DNA of 64,000 nucleotides, taken from positions 1 to 64,000 of the forward strand of contig JAFKGD010000002.1 in the NCBI GenBank assembly GCA_017307855.1, given 5' to 3'. The notes under the pieces are model-generated. The model searched no databases. It was not told the origin of the DNA and worked only from the letters and a program-made list of their open reading frames with translations. The first letter of the stretch is position 1. The number at the start of each line of letters is the position of its first letter. The stretch comes from Burkholderiales bacterium. Its GTDB lineage: Bacteria > Pseudomonadota > Gammaproteobacteria > Burkholderiales > Burkholderiaceae_C. Shown one piece after another: positions 43,935 through 57,200 of this stretch. Position numbers and translations under genes: made by a program.

Positions 43935-44960
43935 ATGCGGGTCAGCATGACCTCTGGCTGTGACGCGATGAAGACGGAAGCGGATGACCAGGACCAGAGC
44001 CCTGAGGCCCTGCAGAAGCAGGCCTGGGTTTGGCTGCGCCTGATCAACTCGGGGGATGTCAAGACGTGGGAGGCGGATGGCTTCAAGCGCTGGCTGCGCA
44101 CCAGTCCGGCACATCAGGCCGCCTATCAGGAAGCCCGAGAACAATGGAAGGTGCTCAGGCCATTGGCCGGTGAAGTGTTGCGCACCGACCCGGAAGTGGC
44201 GACGCTGCGCCATGCAAGTCCGCAAAGATTGCAGTTGGGCCGGCGCGCTTTCCTGGGCGCGGCAGTGAGCGCAGCCGCAGTCGCGGGCGTTGCCATCGTC
44301 CACCCTCCCGGCGGTCTGTGGCCTGCTCCCGGCGAATGGGGAGCGGACGTGCGCACCGCGACCGGTGAGCAGCGATCCGTTGCACTGGCCGCAGGCGTGG
44401 TCACCTTGAACACAAAAACCAGTATCCGACACCGCCCCGCCGGCGGTGAAATCCCCGGAGGCATCGATCTGCTGGCCGGTGAAGCCGCGATCGACCTGAG
44501 AGGAGACCGCGCGCCTTTTGTTGTCACCGCCGGGCGTGGGCGCAGCTTGGCTGAGGCTGGCCGTTTCGAGGTGCGCTATCTGGATGGCATAGCGTGCGTC
44601 ACATGCGTCGAGGGTACGGTGCAGGTTGAACATGCGGTGGGCGCCCGAACGCTGAAGACACGTCAGCAGATTCGCTACGACGACAACGCCATCGGCACCC
44701 CCATCGAAGTGCTGCCCCAGATCGTCGCCGCCTGGCGCAATGGCGAGTTGGTGTTCAACAACACGCCTTTGACCGAAGTGATCGACGAGATCAACCGCTA
44801 TCGCTCGGGTCAGGTCGTGTTGATGAATGACAGTGTGCGCGACAGGCCGGTCGTCGGTAGCTTCTTCACCGCGTCACTGGACCAGGCGCTGCTCCAGTTG
44901 CAGCACAACTTCGGTCTACGTGCTCGCCACCTTCCCGCAGGTCTGCTCATCCTTACCTGA
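43935..44960 (+). CDS. FecR-family anti-sigma factor/regulator (VreR-like)
   Basis: 341 residues if started at ATG 43935 (43947 or 43968 also possible; no strong ribosome binding site). A cytoplasmic DUF4880-like domain (AWVWLRLINSGDVKTWE, FKRWLRTSPAHQAAYQEA) is followed by a membrane helix (RRAFLGAAVSAAAVAGVAIV). The FecR domain is periplasmic (VRTATGEQRSVALAAGVVTL). A C-terminal STN-like part (LTEVIDEINRYRSGQVV) follows. It should hold the ECF sigma factor inactive until the STN protein signals. Confidence 0.88.
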   Translation: MRVSMTSGCDAMKTEADDQDQSPEALQKQAWVWLRLINSGDVKTWEADGFKRWLRTSPAHQAAYQEAREQWKVLRPLAGEVLRTDPEVATLRHASPQRLQLGRRAFLGAAVSAAAVAGVAIVHPPGGLWPAPGEWGADVRTATGEQRSVALAAGVVTLNTKTSIRHRPAGGEIPGGIDLLAGEAAIDLRGDRAPFVVTAGRGRSLAEAGRFEVRYLDGIACVTCVEGTVQVEHAVGARTLKTRQQIRYDDNAIGTPIEVLPQIVAAWRNGELVFNNTPLTEVIDEINRYRSGQVVLMNDSVRDRPVVGSFFTASLDQALLQLQHNFGLRARHLPAGLLILT

Positions 44961-45233
44961 TTCAGTCGTTCGCATTGTGACGACACGGTGACACGAGCCT
45001 GTGTTGCCTGGGAAAAATCTGCGCGCAAGAAACGCCGCGACGCGAAAAACAAGTTTCGATCCAGGTACGCAAAAAAACTTTGCGCATGGGTTCGGAGCCG
45101 CTCGTCTTAATGCATCGGGCCAATGTGCGCTGCCATCAGGCGGCCAATGTGCTCTGTAAATCTCTGGATGCAACTGACCCGATAAGGGACGGCCAGCCGG
45201 ATCGGCATTGATGCAACTTAGGCGAGAACCCAC
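44961..45233 (+). promoter_or_regulatory. Regulatory region upstream of the giant TpsA gene
   Basis: 273 bases. The predicted ECF promoter is at 45071-45109, leaving a leader of roughly 120 bases. The leader has an imperfect repeat of CGG(G)CCAATGTGC (45116 and 45141). A weak ribosome binding site (GGCGAG) is close to the ATG. Confidence 0.6.
45071..45109 (+). promoter_or_regulatory. Predicted ECF promoter upstream of tpsA
   Basis: AAAAAA (45071), three bases, TTGCGC (45080-45085), 17 bases, CGTCTTA (45103-45109). Nineteen fixed positions in three blocks match the copy before fecR with exactly the same spacing, while the rest differs. This is best explained as -35 and -10 elements of the adjacent ECF sigma factor. 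Confidence 0.72.
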
Positions 45234-48200
45234 ATGATCACACGCGTACGCACCGGCAAGGACCAACCCAAACGCATCGACGCACGAGAGTTCCGCATGG
45301 CGCCGATTGCCCGCGCCATTGCTATGACGCTGGCGGCCGGTGGTGTCATCAATGTCGCGCAAGCCCAGCAGGCCTTCAGCCCCGCGTGGTTCGCCGCAAA
45401 GGGCGCGGTGCAGCAAACGGCCGCCCAGACCGGCAAGCTCCCCAACGGCATGCCGGTCTCCAGCCTGCACAGCCCGGATGGCCAGCGCCAACGCGCCAAC
45501 GAGCAACTCCAGCGCTCGATCAACAACCTGGGCCTGGCCGCACAGGCCATTGCGGTGCAGCAGCGCCTGCAGCAACAAGCCCGTGATTCGGCACGCACCC
45601 AGCCCGGCGTTCCGGACGGCCTGGCCGACGGCGGTCTGAAGGTTGACACGAACAGCCTCACTGCTGGCTGGCTCAACGCCAAGGACCCGACGCAGACCGT
45701 CGCCGATGGCAAGACCACGGTGAACATCGGCCAGACGGCCGACAAGGCGATCTTGAACTGGGAGACCTTCAACGTCGGTCGCAACACCACGGTCAACTTC
45801 GACCAGGCGACGTATGACGCGGCCGGCAACCGCACGGCGCAGACCAACTGGGCGGTGCTCAACAAGGTCAACGACCCGAGCGCTCGCCCCAGCCAGATCC
45901 AGGGTCAGATCAAGGCCGACGGCACAGTGATGATCGTCAACCGCAACGGCATCGTGTTCTCGGGCAGCAGCCAGGTCAACACGCGCAACCTGGTGGCGGC
46001 CGCGGCGAACATCAGCAAGGACCAGTTCGAGAACCGAGGTCTGCACGGCGCCACTGCAACGACAGCCAGCTTCACCGATGCCGGTGGGGCGGTGATCGTT
46101 GAGCGCGGAGCGCTGATCCAGACCGCCGAACCCAAATCGGTCACCGACGGCGGCGGCTACGTGATGCTGCTGGGCAAGGAGGTCGCCAACGCGGGCGAGA
46201 TCATCACGCGCAAGGGCCAGACGCTGCTGGCCGCAGGCGACAGCTTCATCATCAGGAAGGGCGTGGGCACCGACGCCAACCAGTACGCCACCACGCGCGG
46301 CAGCGAGATCGCACCGCAGTTCCTGGCCGATGGCGTCGATGGCGAGGGCAAACCGATTCCCAACCCCGCAGGCAAGGTCACGAACAGCGGCCTGATTCTC
46401 GCGCGCGAGGGTGACATCACTCTGGCGGGCCGCGAAGTGCGCCAGGACGGCACCGCCATCAGCACCGCGACGGTCCACACGCGCGGCACGATCCACCTGC
46501 TGAGCTCAGCCAACGATGCGCGCAGCACGGTGACGCTGGGCAAGGACGCGGTGACGGCGATCGTCACGGAGGACGACGGCACGAGCACGGCGCTGGATGC
46601 ACAGCGCGATGCGCTGATTAAGGAGTCGGCCACGCTGGATGCGCAACGCACAGCCAATGCCGCCACTGTCGGCACGAGTTTCGACAACTACTCGGCGCTG
46701 GCCGACCGGCGCGACCTCTCGCGTATTGAGATCGTGGGCGGCAGTCTCGTCAACTTCGAAACTGGCTCGCTGACCCTCGCCACGGGTGGCCAGTTGGCTG
46801 TGGCCTCGGGCAATAGCTATGCGGGCACCAAGAACACGTCCCTGCTCCATGGCAGTGTGCGCGTGAATGACGGCGCAGTGCTTGACGTGTCCGGCAGCGT
46901 CGGCGTGCAAGTCGCGATGGAGAGCAACAACATCAAGGTCAACGTGCAGGGTAACGAACTGCGCGACTCACCGCTGAACCGCGATACAGGCAAGCTGTTC
47001 AACAAGGACATCTGGCTGGACCGACGCAACCTGATGCTGGTGCCCGCCGGCACTGACGGTTACGAGTCCGACCGTTATTACACCGCCGGTGGCCTGCTGG
47101 AAGTCTCTGGCTACCTCGGCAACGCGGGCCACAGCATCGGTGAGTGGACGGCGCAGGGCGGCAGGATTCACCTGGCCAGCGACAACGTAGTCACCCAGGC
47201 GGGCTCGCTGATCAACCTGGCCGGTGGCACGTTGGACGTGGCCACGGGCTACGTGAACACCAGCTGGCTCAAGGGCCGCGACGGTCGCATCTACCGCGCG
47301 AGCGAAGCGCCTGCGGACGTACTCTACAGCGGCGTCTACACAGGCTACCAGTTGGACCATGCCCGCTGGAATGTGACCGAGTCGTTTTACAACCCGTTGA
47401 TCGCGCCGCAACGACGCCTGGAGAACGGCTACACCGTCGGCCGTGATGCCGGAGAACTGCTGATCTGGGCGCCCAATGCGGCGCTGGCCGGCGACATCGA
47501 TGCCACGGTGTTCAACGGGGTGCGGCAGACCGCCAGCCGCCCCTCGGTGGTGACAGACGGCTACAAGCTCAGCCAGACCCAGGCTGCGTTGGCCGGTCGC
47601 CTGTCCCTTCGAACCTATGACCCAGGGGCCTATGACATCAATCCACGCATTGAATGGGTTCCGACGGTACGGCTGGACGGCGCGCTTCCTGCCGAGGGGG
47701 ACGGTCACCTCGTTTGGCTCAACCTCGATCGACTCAACGAGGCCGGTCTGGGCGGGCTCAGTATTGTCAGCCGCACCGACCGTGCCACTGATATCTCCCT
47801 GGCCGGCGATCTGACGTTGGCGCCGGGCGGCGTGCTCAACCTGCAGGCCAACGCCATCGAACTGCATGGCAGCTTGACGGCGCGTGGCGGTTCAGTGCGC
47901 ATCAAGGGCGGCGCCAGTGTCAGCAAGGAGGGCATCTTCATCATCCCTGGCCTGACGCTGAAGGGCGGCATCGTCATCGATACCCGTGGCCTGTGGGTCA
48001 ACACTGCGATGGAGCCCGACAGGGCCTGGGCGCTCGCTTTCCTCAATGGCGGCTCCATCGATATCGATCTCTCGATGGATCGAGATATTCAGGCCGGGGA
48101 CATCGTTTTGGAAGCGGGCTCGCGCCTTGACGCCTCTGCCGGTGGTGCTGTGCTGGCGGATGGTTCTACCCGTGGCGGTGCGGGTGGTGATATCCGCCTC

Positions 48201-51200
48201 AGTGGCGGCAATTTCGTGCTCGACGGTGAGTTGGCCTCCCATGGCTTCACCCGAGGCGGCAAACTTTCCCTAAAGACGCTGGGGAACATTTCTATCGGTG
48301 GCAGCTTGCTGCGCGACAGCGGCAAATTGGGTGCAGGGGAAGAGGCTCCACTCGATCTCATATTGCGGGAGGGAGTCTGGATTCAAGCGGGGAATCAATC
48401 GCCGATCAGTTTTCCTGGGAAGATCGAACTCAACCGTATCGATCCGGGTCAGCCATTGCCGGGCATGTATGGTGACGGTACATCTGCCCCGAATAGCGAC
48501 TTGTTTACGCCGGGTTCGTACGGTGCCTACAACCCCAATGATCCCGCGTCCTGGAGCAACTACATAGAAACCCACGGTGAGTGGGACTTGTTGGCATTGA
48601 CACAGTCGAGTGGCCAATTGGTAACGGTGAGGGCGTTCGATCCCGCCAATCCAGCAGGCACCTACGGAACCTATGGAGCATGGGGGATAGGATGGACCAT
48701 TCCCAAGGGGTGGTTGATCGAGGCAATCACGTCATTGCCTGCCCGTGCCGTTCTTCCCGTAGGTGTGTTTCCAGAGGGGATTCGGTTGCCAAAGGCGCTC
48801 GTGCTTGACGTCACGCATCCCGCCGGCACCCTTCTGACCGAAGACAGATACTTTGAGGCAGGCACGCATCTCCCCAAGGGCTGGGTGGCCAACCGGGTCG
48901 TAGCGGTGCAACCCAGCCTTGACCTGTTGAATCCGACCAGTTTTTTTCAGCAGGGTTTCTCTGCCTACGAACTGACCGGCGTTGGCGGAGTGATCGTGCA
49001 GCCGGGCACACGGATCGACGTGACCATGCCCGTTCAGCGCTTGAGCGGCATCGACGCCAGAGCGCGCGTCGGTGATGCCTTGGCTGGGGCTGCCGAACTG
49101 ATGCTGCCGGAAGATCACTTTGTTGCCGACCCTGTCACCGGCGTGATGAAGCAGCGCGCTGGCGCGGATGTGTCGCTGTCCAGCGGCACGCGCTACAAGC
49201 GACTGGGCGGCAGTTTATTCAGCGGTGCGCTTGTCGTGGGCCAGGACGCTGCCATCACGGTGGATCCGGGCCACCGCATCAATCTCACCGGCAAGGGCCA
49301 GATCACCGTCGACGGCACGCTATCCGCGCCGGGTGGCCACATTGCCGTCATCAACACCCGCACCCAGAATGACCTCTACATCGACCAACTGAACTCCGGC
49401 AAGTCGCCAAACTCGATAGAAGACATCGATCCCACGGATGCGCTGTCGGTGTGGATTGGAAGCCATGCGGTGCTGGATGTGGCGGGGCGCGCGTACACCA
49501 CGTTCGACGTGCGGGGTAATCCTTATGGCGTGGTGCTGGACGGCGGCTCCGTGCAACTAGGTGGGGCGGGTGTTGCGCAACTAGATTCGAAGAATTACTG
49601 GGGCCTGGACTCCAGCCTGGCCTATGTGGTGGTACGCCCCGGTGCGCAGATCAACGCATCTGGGACCAGTGCAGTGCTCTCAGTCGGCGAAGGAAGCGGC
49701 CGCGCCCTGCGAGAGATTGCCAGTGATGGTGGCGACATCACCATCAGCTCGATGTTGGGTTTCCACATCGACGACGCGGTCAACGCTGACGGCGGCCGCA
49801 GGCCCGCGCTTCGGGCCGAGGCGGGGGGCAGTGGTGCCAGCGGCGGCAGCCTCTCACTGATTCTGGAGTCTGGCGTTTATGCCAACGGCCTGAGTCCGGT
49901 CGCACCCGACAGCCGTGCCGGCCGTGCTCTTACCGTGGCTCAACATTACTCGTCCAGCGGTCTGGCGGGTGGCGTGACGGCCGGTTCTCTGGACGAGGGT
50001 TTGGTCATCGGCCAGGCTCGCATCAGCGTGGACCAAGTCAAAGACGGTGGCTTCGACAGCCTGTCGCTGTGGGGTCGCACCGCCATCGTGTTCGACGGCG
50101 ACGTGGATTTGAGTCTGGGCCGCAGCCTGACGCTGCAGCAAGGCTATTTTCACAACACCACGGAAGGCGGCAATGTGCGCCTGAGTGCGCCCTACGTGCT
50201 GTTCGACGGCGGAACCCGGCTGCTAGGCCAGCGTCCCGGCAGCACCCCCACTTTACTGGAGACGGGGACCGCGCTGCCGGCCTATGCCATTGGTGGCAGT
50301 TTCACGGTCGATGCCAGCCTCATTGACCTGCGCAACTCGGTGCGAGTCAACTTCGATCAGACTAAGTTGCAAAGCACAGGCGATCTGCGCTTCCTAGCAG
50401 CGACCCGACCATCACCCGAAGCCAGCATCAATCCTGGCCCGGAGCGCATCACCAAGCTGCAAACCTGGGGCGATTTGGAGTTGGCCGCAGCACAGGTCTA
50501 TCCCGCCAGCGGTGTGCTCGCATCTGTCAACGCCGGCATCGGCAATGTGCCAGGCATTGACAAGCCATCGATCATCAGCATCCTCGCCACTGGCGATGGC
50601 GCGACTGCGCAGCCGTATTCGATGCTCGGTGATCTCACGCTGACCGCCGATGTCATCCGTCAGGGCGGTGTGCTGCGTGCGCCCTTCGGCACCCTGACCC
50701 TGAATGCCGAGAAGAAGGTGGAACTGCTAGCGGGCAGCATCACCGGTGTGGGCACCCGCGATCTTGTGATGTCCTACGGAGGTACGGTCGATGGTGTCAA
50801 ATACACCGTCGATGGTGCAGATGCGGCGACCCGAAGCCTGATCAGCGGTCAGGCGGCTGGCGCATTAGCCTCTGACCCCGGCGTCGGGCTCACCCTCAAC
50901 ACCCCCTCGCTGGTGGCCGAATCCGGTTCGAAGCTGGACCTGTCCGGTGGCGGTGAATTGCTCGGTGCTGCCTTCGTTCCTGGCCGCGGCGGCTCAGTCG
51001 ACACCCTGCTGCATGCACGCAATCCCGGCGGCAAGGTCTATGCCATTGTTACTGGTGCGCAACCCGGTGCAGCGCCGGTGGCCGGCAACTACTACGAAGC
51101 CTGGACCGGCGCGGTGCCAGAGATCGGCCAGCAGATCACGATCCCCGCGGGCGTGCCCGGTCTGCCGGCCGGCACCTACACCCTGATGCCAGCCAATTAC

Positions 51201-54200
51201 GCGCTGCTGCCAGGTGCCTGGCGTGTGGAACTGGGTGGTCAAACCAACACCTTCCCGGGAGCGCTCCCGCAGACAGACGGCTCCTACGTGGTGAGCGGAC
51301 GTCAAAGCATCGCCAACACCGACATCCGCGATGCCTACGACAGCCACGTCACGCTGACCTCGGGCGCTTCGTTGCGAACCTATTCCAGCTACAACGAGAC
51401 GGGCTACAGCCAGTTCCAGCGCACGCAGGCACAGACCTTCGGCACCCTGCGGCCACTGCTGGAAGGCGACGGCAAGTGGTTGACCTTCAATGCCCGCATC
51501 ATCCCCGACAGCGCCGCCAATAGCGCGCTGAGCTTCGATGGTCTGGCAGATTTTTCGGCCGGCAGAGGTGGCTTAGTCGGTGGCTTCGCGCTGAGTGGGC
51601 CAGACAACGCACACCTGATCATCACGGGTGCCGGCTCGGTCGCCCAGAACGATGCCGGTACCATCACCGTCGCAGCCGCCGAGTTGGAGAAGCTGGGGTC
51701 CCCCAACCTCGCGTTGGGCGGCAGGCTGCTGCAAACCCTGGACAGTGTCGGCATCAACATGGGCAGCCTTGAGGACAGTACTCGCGGCAAGGTGCGTAAC
51801 CTCACGTTGGAGCGTGGCGCGACTCTCACAGGCGGTCAGATCATCCTTGGCGCTGGAGACAAGATCACGCTGGAGGAAGGTGCCACGCTCAATACCGTAG
51901 GCCACGGCCTTACCTGGCTCGACCAGTCCAGCGGGCTGCGCTTCGGTCCCACCGCCAATCCGCAGAGTCCGGGCAGTAGCGCATTGCTCGTGGTCTCGAA
52001 TGGCTTGTTCACCCTGAGTTCCCCATCTGGGCGTGCCACATCGTCCATCGAACTGCGGGACGGTGTCACACTGTATTCCGAAGGCACGGTGGGCTTTTAC
52101 GCCGATCGCGGCGTCTCGTTCTCTGGCACGCCCAACATCGGTACACGCAACCTCTCGCTGGCCGTGCCGTCCTTCAACATCGGAACGGAGGAGGCTCTGG
52201 CCGCGGTCGGTGCGCTGCCCGCGGGTATGAACCTCAACCAGGCCGTCCTCGACAGACTGTTCGCGGGCAACCTGGCCGCTGGCGTCCCCTCCATCGAGAA
52301 ACTGGTGCTCACGGCCAACAAGTCGATCAACTTCTTCGGCTCGATCGATCTGGACACCATCGACCCAACCACCGGAAAGTCCCGCCTGAACCAGTTCGTG
52401 TTTGACAGCCCGGCCATCTACGGTTACGGCAGTTCAGGTGACCTGGTGCGCCTGACCACCGATACCCTGGTATGGAACAACACCGGCAAGGTGATTGCGA
52501 GTCAGGCGAGCGGACAAACGCCAATCTACGAAAGCTCCGCCCCAGGAGCGACGATGGCGGGTGGTACGGGCAGCGGCCGTTTCCAGGTCGATGCCAACAC
52601 GGTCGTCTTCGGCAACCCCACCCCCTCGCAGCCCGACCTAAGCACCAGCTTCAACCGCCTGATGCTGGGCTTTGCCGACGTCGAATTGAACGCGGCCGAG
52701 CGCATCACCGGCAACGCCAAGGGCAGCATCTCGGTGTACCAGAGCGGTGCCGACCCGAGCACGGGCTTCAACCCGGACACTTACGTCGGCACCGGCGGCA
52801 ACCTGCACTTGAGCACGCCGCTCCTGACCGGCGCACCGGGTTCGGTGATTGCCTACCACGCAGGCGGCGCCTTGAACGTCGCGGCTCCGGCCGGCAGCAC
52901 CGCTCCCGCGACGACGAACGATGTGGGCGCACAGCTCGACCTGCACGGCGGCAGCATCCACATCGCCTCGGCCGTCGTGCTGCCCAGCGGCAAGCTGACG
53001 CTGACGGCCGATGGTGATGTCACCCTGGCCGATGGCGCGCTGCTGGACGTGTCCGGCCGCCGCCTGCACTTCTTCGACGTCACCCGCGACACCTGGGGCG
53101 GCGACATCGAGATCACCAGCGAGCACGGCAACGTCGTGCAGCAGGCTGGCGCCACCATCGACGTGTCAGCCGCCAACGAAGACGCCGGCAGCCTGAGCCT
53201 TGCTGCGCTGGATGCATCCACCGGCCGCATCGCTCTCAACGGCACGCTGCGTGGCTCGGGCGCCAGCGGCCACGACCAGGGCCGCTTCATGCTGGGCGCG
53301 CAGCGCATCGGCGACAGCGCCGCCACCCTGAGCGCCGACTTCGCCGCGCTCAACACCGTGCTGACGGATGCCGGCTTCATCGGTGCGCGCGGCTTTGCCT
53401 TCAAGCAGGGCGACCTCATCATCGGCAACGAAATGAAGGCGCGCGAGGTCACCGTCTCGGTCGATGGCGGCAGCCTCACCGTCAACGGCCGGATCGATGC
53501 CACGGGTGCCAAGCCCGGCACCATCCGCCTGGCTGCGCGGGATGACCTGCGCCTGGGCGGCAGCGCCGAGCTCGATGCGCGCGGCACGCAGCTTCAGGTG
53601 GACAGCTACGGCCAGGCCATCGAGGCGAAGAACCGCGGCACGATCGAGCTGACCTCCTCGCAGGGCTGGCTGAGGCTGGACGACGGCACCACGCTGGACG
53701 TGTCGGCGCCGGGCGTCGAGTACGGCCGCATCACCCTGAACGCGCGCCGCGCGAACGAGACCGGTGGCGACATCCTGGTCGATGCGTCGGGCCGGGTGAA
53801 CGTGCGCGGCGCGAGGAGCATCGCGGTCAACGGCTTCTGGACCTACTCGCCCACCGATGCCGATGGCACCATCGTGCAGGACAACACCGCAGACGGCGTG
53901 GCCGCAGGCGCGGTGGGCCTCGATCAGATCGATGTCCAGAACCAGGCCTTCTACGCCAACGCGCTGGCCCACGGCGCCCTGCAGGCACGCCTGGAGGGGC
54001 TCAAAGCCTATGGCGATGCCTACCACCTGCGCCCGGGTGTGGAGATCATCAGCAGCGAGGCCTCGAACGGCAAGCTCACGGTCAAGGGAGACCTCAACCT
54101 GGCGGGCTACCGATACGGGCCGGATGCGGTGCGCAACCCGAATGCGGCGGACTACGGTGCGGGTGAACCGCTGGCGCTGACGGTGCGCGCGGCGGGGGAT

Positions 54201-57200
54201 CTCGACATCAACGGCAGCATCACGGACGGCTTCGGTCTGGCCAAGGAAGCCCCAGATGGTGTCCGCCCCGGAGAGCTGATCCCGGAGGGAACGATCAGCG
54301 ATGCGGATTGGTGGTTGCAGTCCAACATGACGATCTTGTCCGATTGGACCGTGCCGGAAACCGAGTTCTACCAGTCTCAGCAGGGCTATATCTACGACAC
54401 CAATTGGAACTACTACGGCCCCGGCATGGTGATCCCGGCTGGCACGGCGTTGATGGGGGATGGCTATTCGACCGTCTTCCAGGCTGGCCAGCCGCTACCG
54501 TCGTACCAGGCGGAGACGACGCGCAATCTGCCGGTTCGGCACTGGGCCGTGGCACCCATGCTGGCGGCGGGCAGTTACTCGGCATCCCTGCGTCTGATCG
54601 GCGGTGCCGACCTGACAGCCGCTGACACACGCGCTTTGCAGAGCGCCGTCACGTTGGCAGGCAGGGGCAACATGACTCTGGATGACCACCACGTCGGTTC
54701 TTCGGGTTTGCCGATTTTCAGCGTGCTGCGCACCGGCACCGGCAATCTGGATCTCTTGGCCGGCGGCGATTTTTCGCAGAAGTCTCTCTTCGGTATCTAC
54801 ACGGCAGGGACGCAAAGCAATCTGGCCACAGGCAATGAGGCATTCAACCTCCCACGTGCCAAGCTGACCGGCGACACCGGCTATGACGCCGCGCTCAACG
54901 ATCAAGCGACGTGGTTCCCCGATCATGGTGGCGATCTCTACGTCGCGGCGCAGGGAAACCTCAGTGCCTATCAATGGTCGAACTATTCCATGAACAGCAA
55001 CAACGTCGCGTCTTGGTTGTGGCGACAAGGTGGCGATGGGATGGGGCAGCAGACAGCCTGGTCCGTCAACTTCGGCACGTATGTATCCACTGAGATGGGG
55101 ATCGGAGTCGTAGGCTTCACGGGCTTCGGTGCGCTGGGTGGTGGCAACCTCACGCTGCTGGCCGGCGGTGATGCGGGCCGCTTGTCGCCTTTCAACTTGG
55201 TGGTAGACACGGGCTCATCCGAACAGGCCAACACTGCCTTGGTGGCCGCGATCGGTGCAAGCGGCCGCGTCGCCAGGGTGACGACCACCGTCGATGGCGT
55301 AGTCACGGGTGGCACGCTGGTGCAGACCGGTGGCGGCGATCTGACGGTGCGCATCGGCGGGAGTCTCGATCCGGCCCGCTTTGGCGAGACAAGCAGGGGG
55401 GTCAGTGCAGGCACGTTCACAAACCTGCGCGGCGATCTCGACATCAGCGCAGGCGCCATAGGTGTGGTGGAGCCAGGCTATGGCCGAAAAGATGCAAAGG
55501 ATCCACGCGGTGCTGATCTCTGGACGGCTGGCCAAGCCTATCCCAACCCAGGCTTCACCGTCGTGCCCGGCGATGGCACGGTGAGACTGCGCGCTCGCGG
55601 TGACTTGGTGCTGGGTGGCGTCGGTGACGCAACAATGTTGCAAGAAGATCCTTTCAGTGCATCCAACTACAGCAAGCTCGGCACACTCATTTCCGACGGG
55701 CGCAGCGGCATCGGCAGAAGTTGGTTCTCCTTGTGGTCGCCGGAAACCAAGGTCTCACTTTTCTCGCTGGGCGGCAACGTGACACCTTTCACTGGGGATG
55801 CGATCAACACCGCAACCTTGGGTGAAGCGGGCTCTACCCGCTATCTGCCGGCCAGTCTCACAGCCGTGGCTGCCAATGGGAGTCTCTACTACGGCGACAG
55901 CCGTATCAATAACTACGTGACGTTTGAGTTGCTGCCAGCGCCTCAAGGCCAACTGGAGTTTTTAGCAAAGGGGTCCATTTACTCGATGCGTTCGCAATAC
56001 GGTGGCTTCTCCACCGTCAGCCTGTCGGGAGCGCGCGCCGGCATCAACGATCTGCCCAATCCGTTCAAGCCCGCGTGGATATTGACTGGCCCGGACGCCG
56101 ACGACCTCAGCCTTACCAACATCCTTATCGACGGCAACCCCACGGGGGGCCTGGGCACGAATACGCTCTTGGACATCACGCTGCCTGCGTTCGAGGGCGG
56201 CCTGCCGACGCTGAAACCGCGCCTCAACTACTTCGCCTTCCAGACCAGTGATACGCCGCAGACCCTCCTGCACGCGGGCGATGCGGAGCCGATACGCGTA
56301 TATGCGATCGATGGCGACATCGTCGGCATGTCTCTTGGTTCAGCCACTAAGGTTGCCAAGGCCGCACAAGTGCGAGCCGGGCGCGACATCGTGCGCTTCG
56401 ATGGCGTGATCATGAACGCCAACGACACCGACGTGTCGGTCGTCGAGGCAGCCCGCGATGTGATGTTCGCCAACGTTCGGGTGGCTGGCCCCGGCACACT
56501 GGAAGTGAACACCGGTCGCAACCTCTACCAAGGTGATGCGGGCCAACTGGTCAGCGTGGGCGCCATCGTCCCCGGCGATAGCCGCTCCGGTGCGAGCATC
56601 GCGGTGCAGGTTGGCGCAACCGATGTGGACTGGGCGGCATTGGCCTCGCTGTACCTGGACCCGGCCAACCAGGCCGACCTCACCCCAGGCAACCCCCTGG
56701 CCGAGCAGCCGGGCAAAGTGGCCCACACCTACGAGGAAGAACTGGCGACCTGGCTGTCCGAGCGCTACGGCTTCACCGGCACGAGCGAGGAAACGCTGGC
56801 GCACTTCAACACCCTGCCAGCCGAGCAGCAGCGCATCTTCCTGCGCACCGTCTACTACGCCGAGCTGCGCGAGGGCGGTCGTGAATACACGGACGTGGAC
56901 GGCCCGCGCTTTGGCTCCTACCTGCGCGGTCGCCAGGTCATCGCCACGCTGTTCCCGGAGAAGGACGCAGAAGACGTCACCATCGAGCGCAGCGGCACCT
57001 ACACCGCCTTTGGCGGCTCGGGCATCCAAACCCAGTTCGGCGGCGACATCCAGATGCTGGTGCCGGCGGGGCAGATCATCCTGGGGGTGCAGGGCACGCC
57101 GCCTCCAGCGACTTCGGGCCTGATTACGCAGGGCCAAGGCGACATCCAGCTCTACAGCCAGGACAGCATCCTGCTGGGCCTGAGCCGGATCATGACCACC

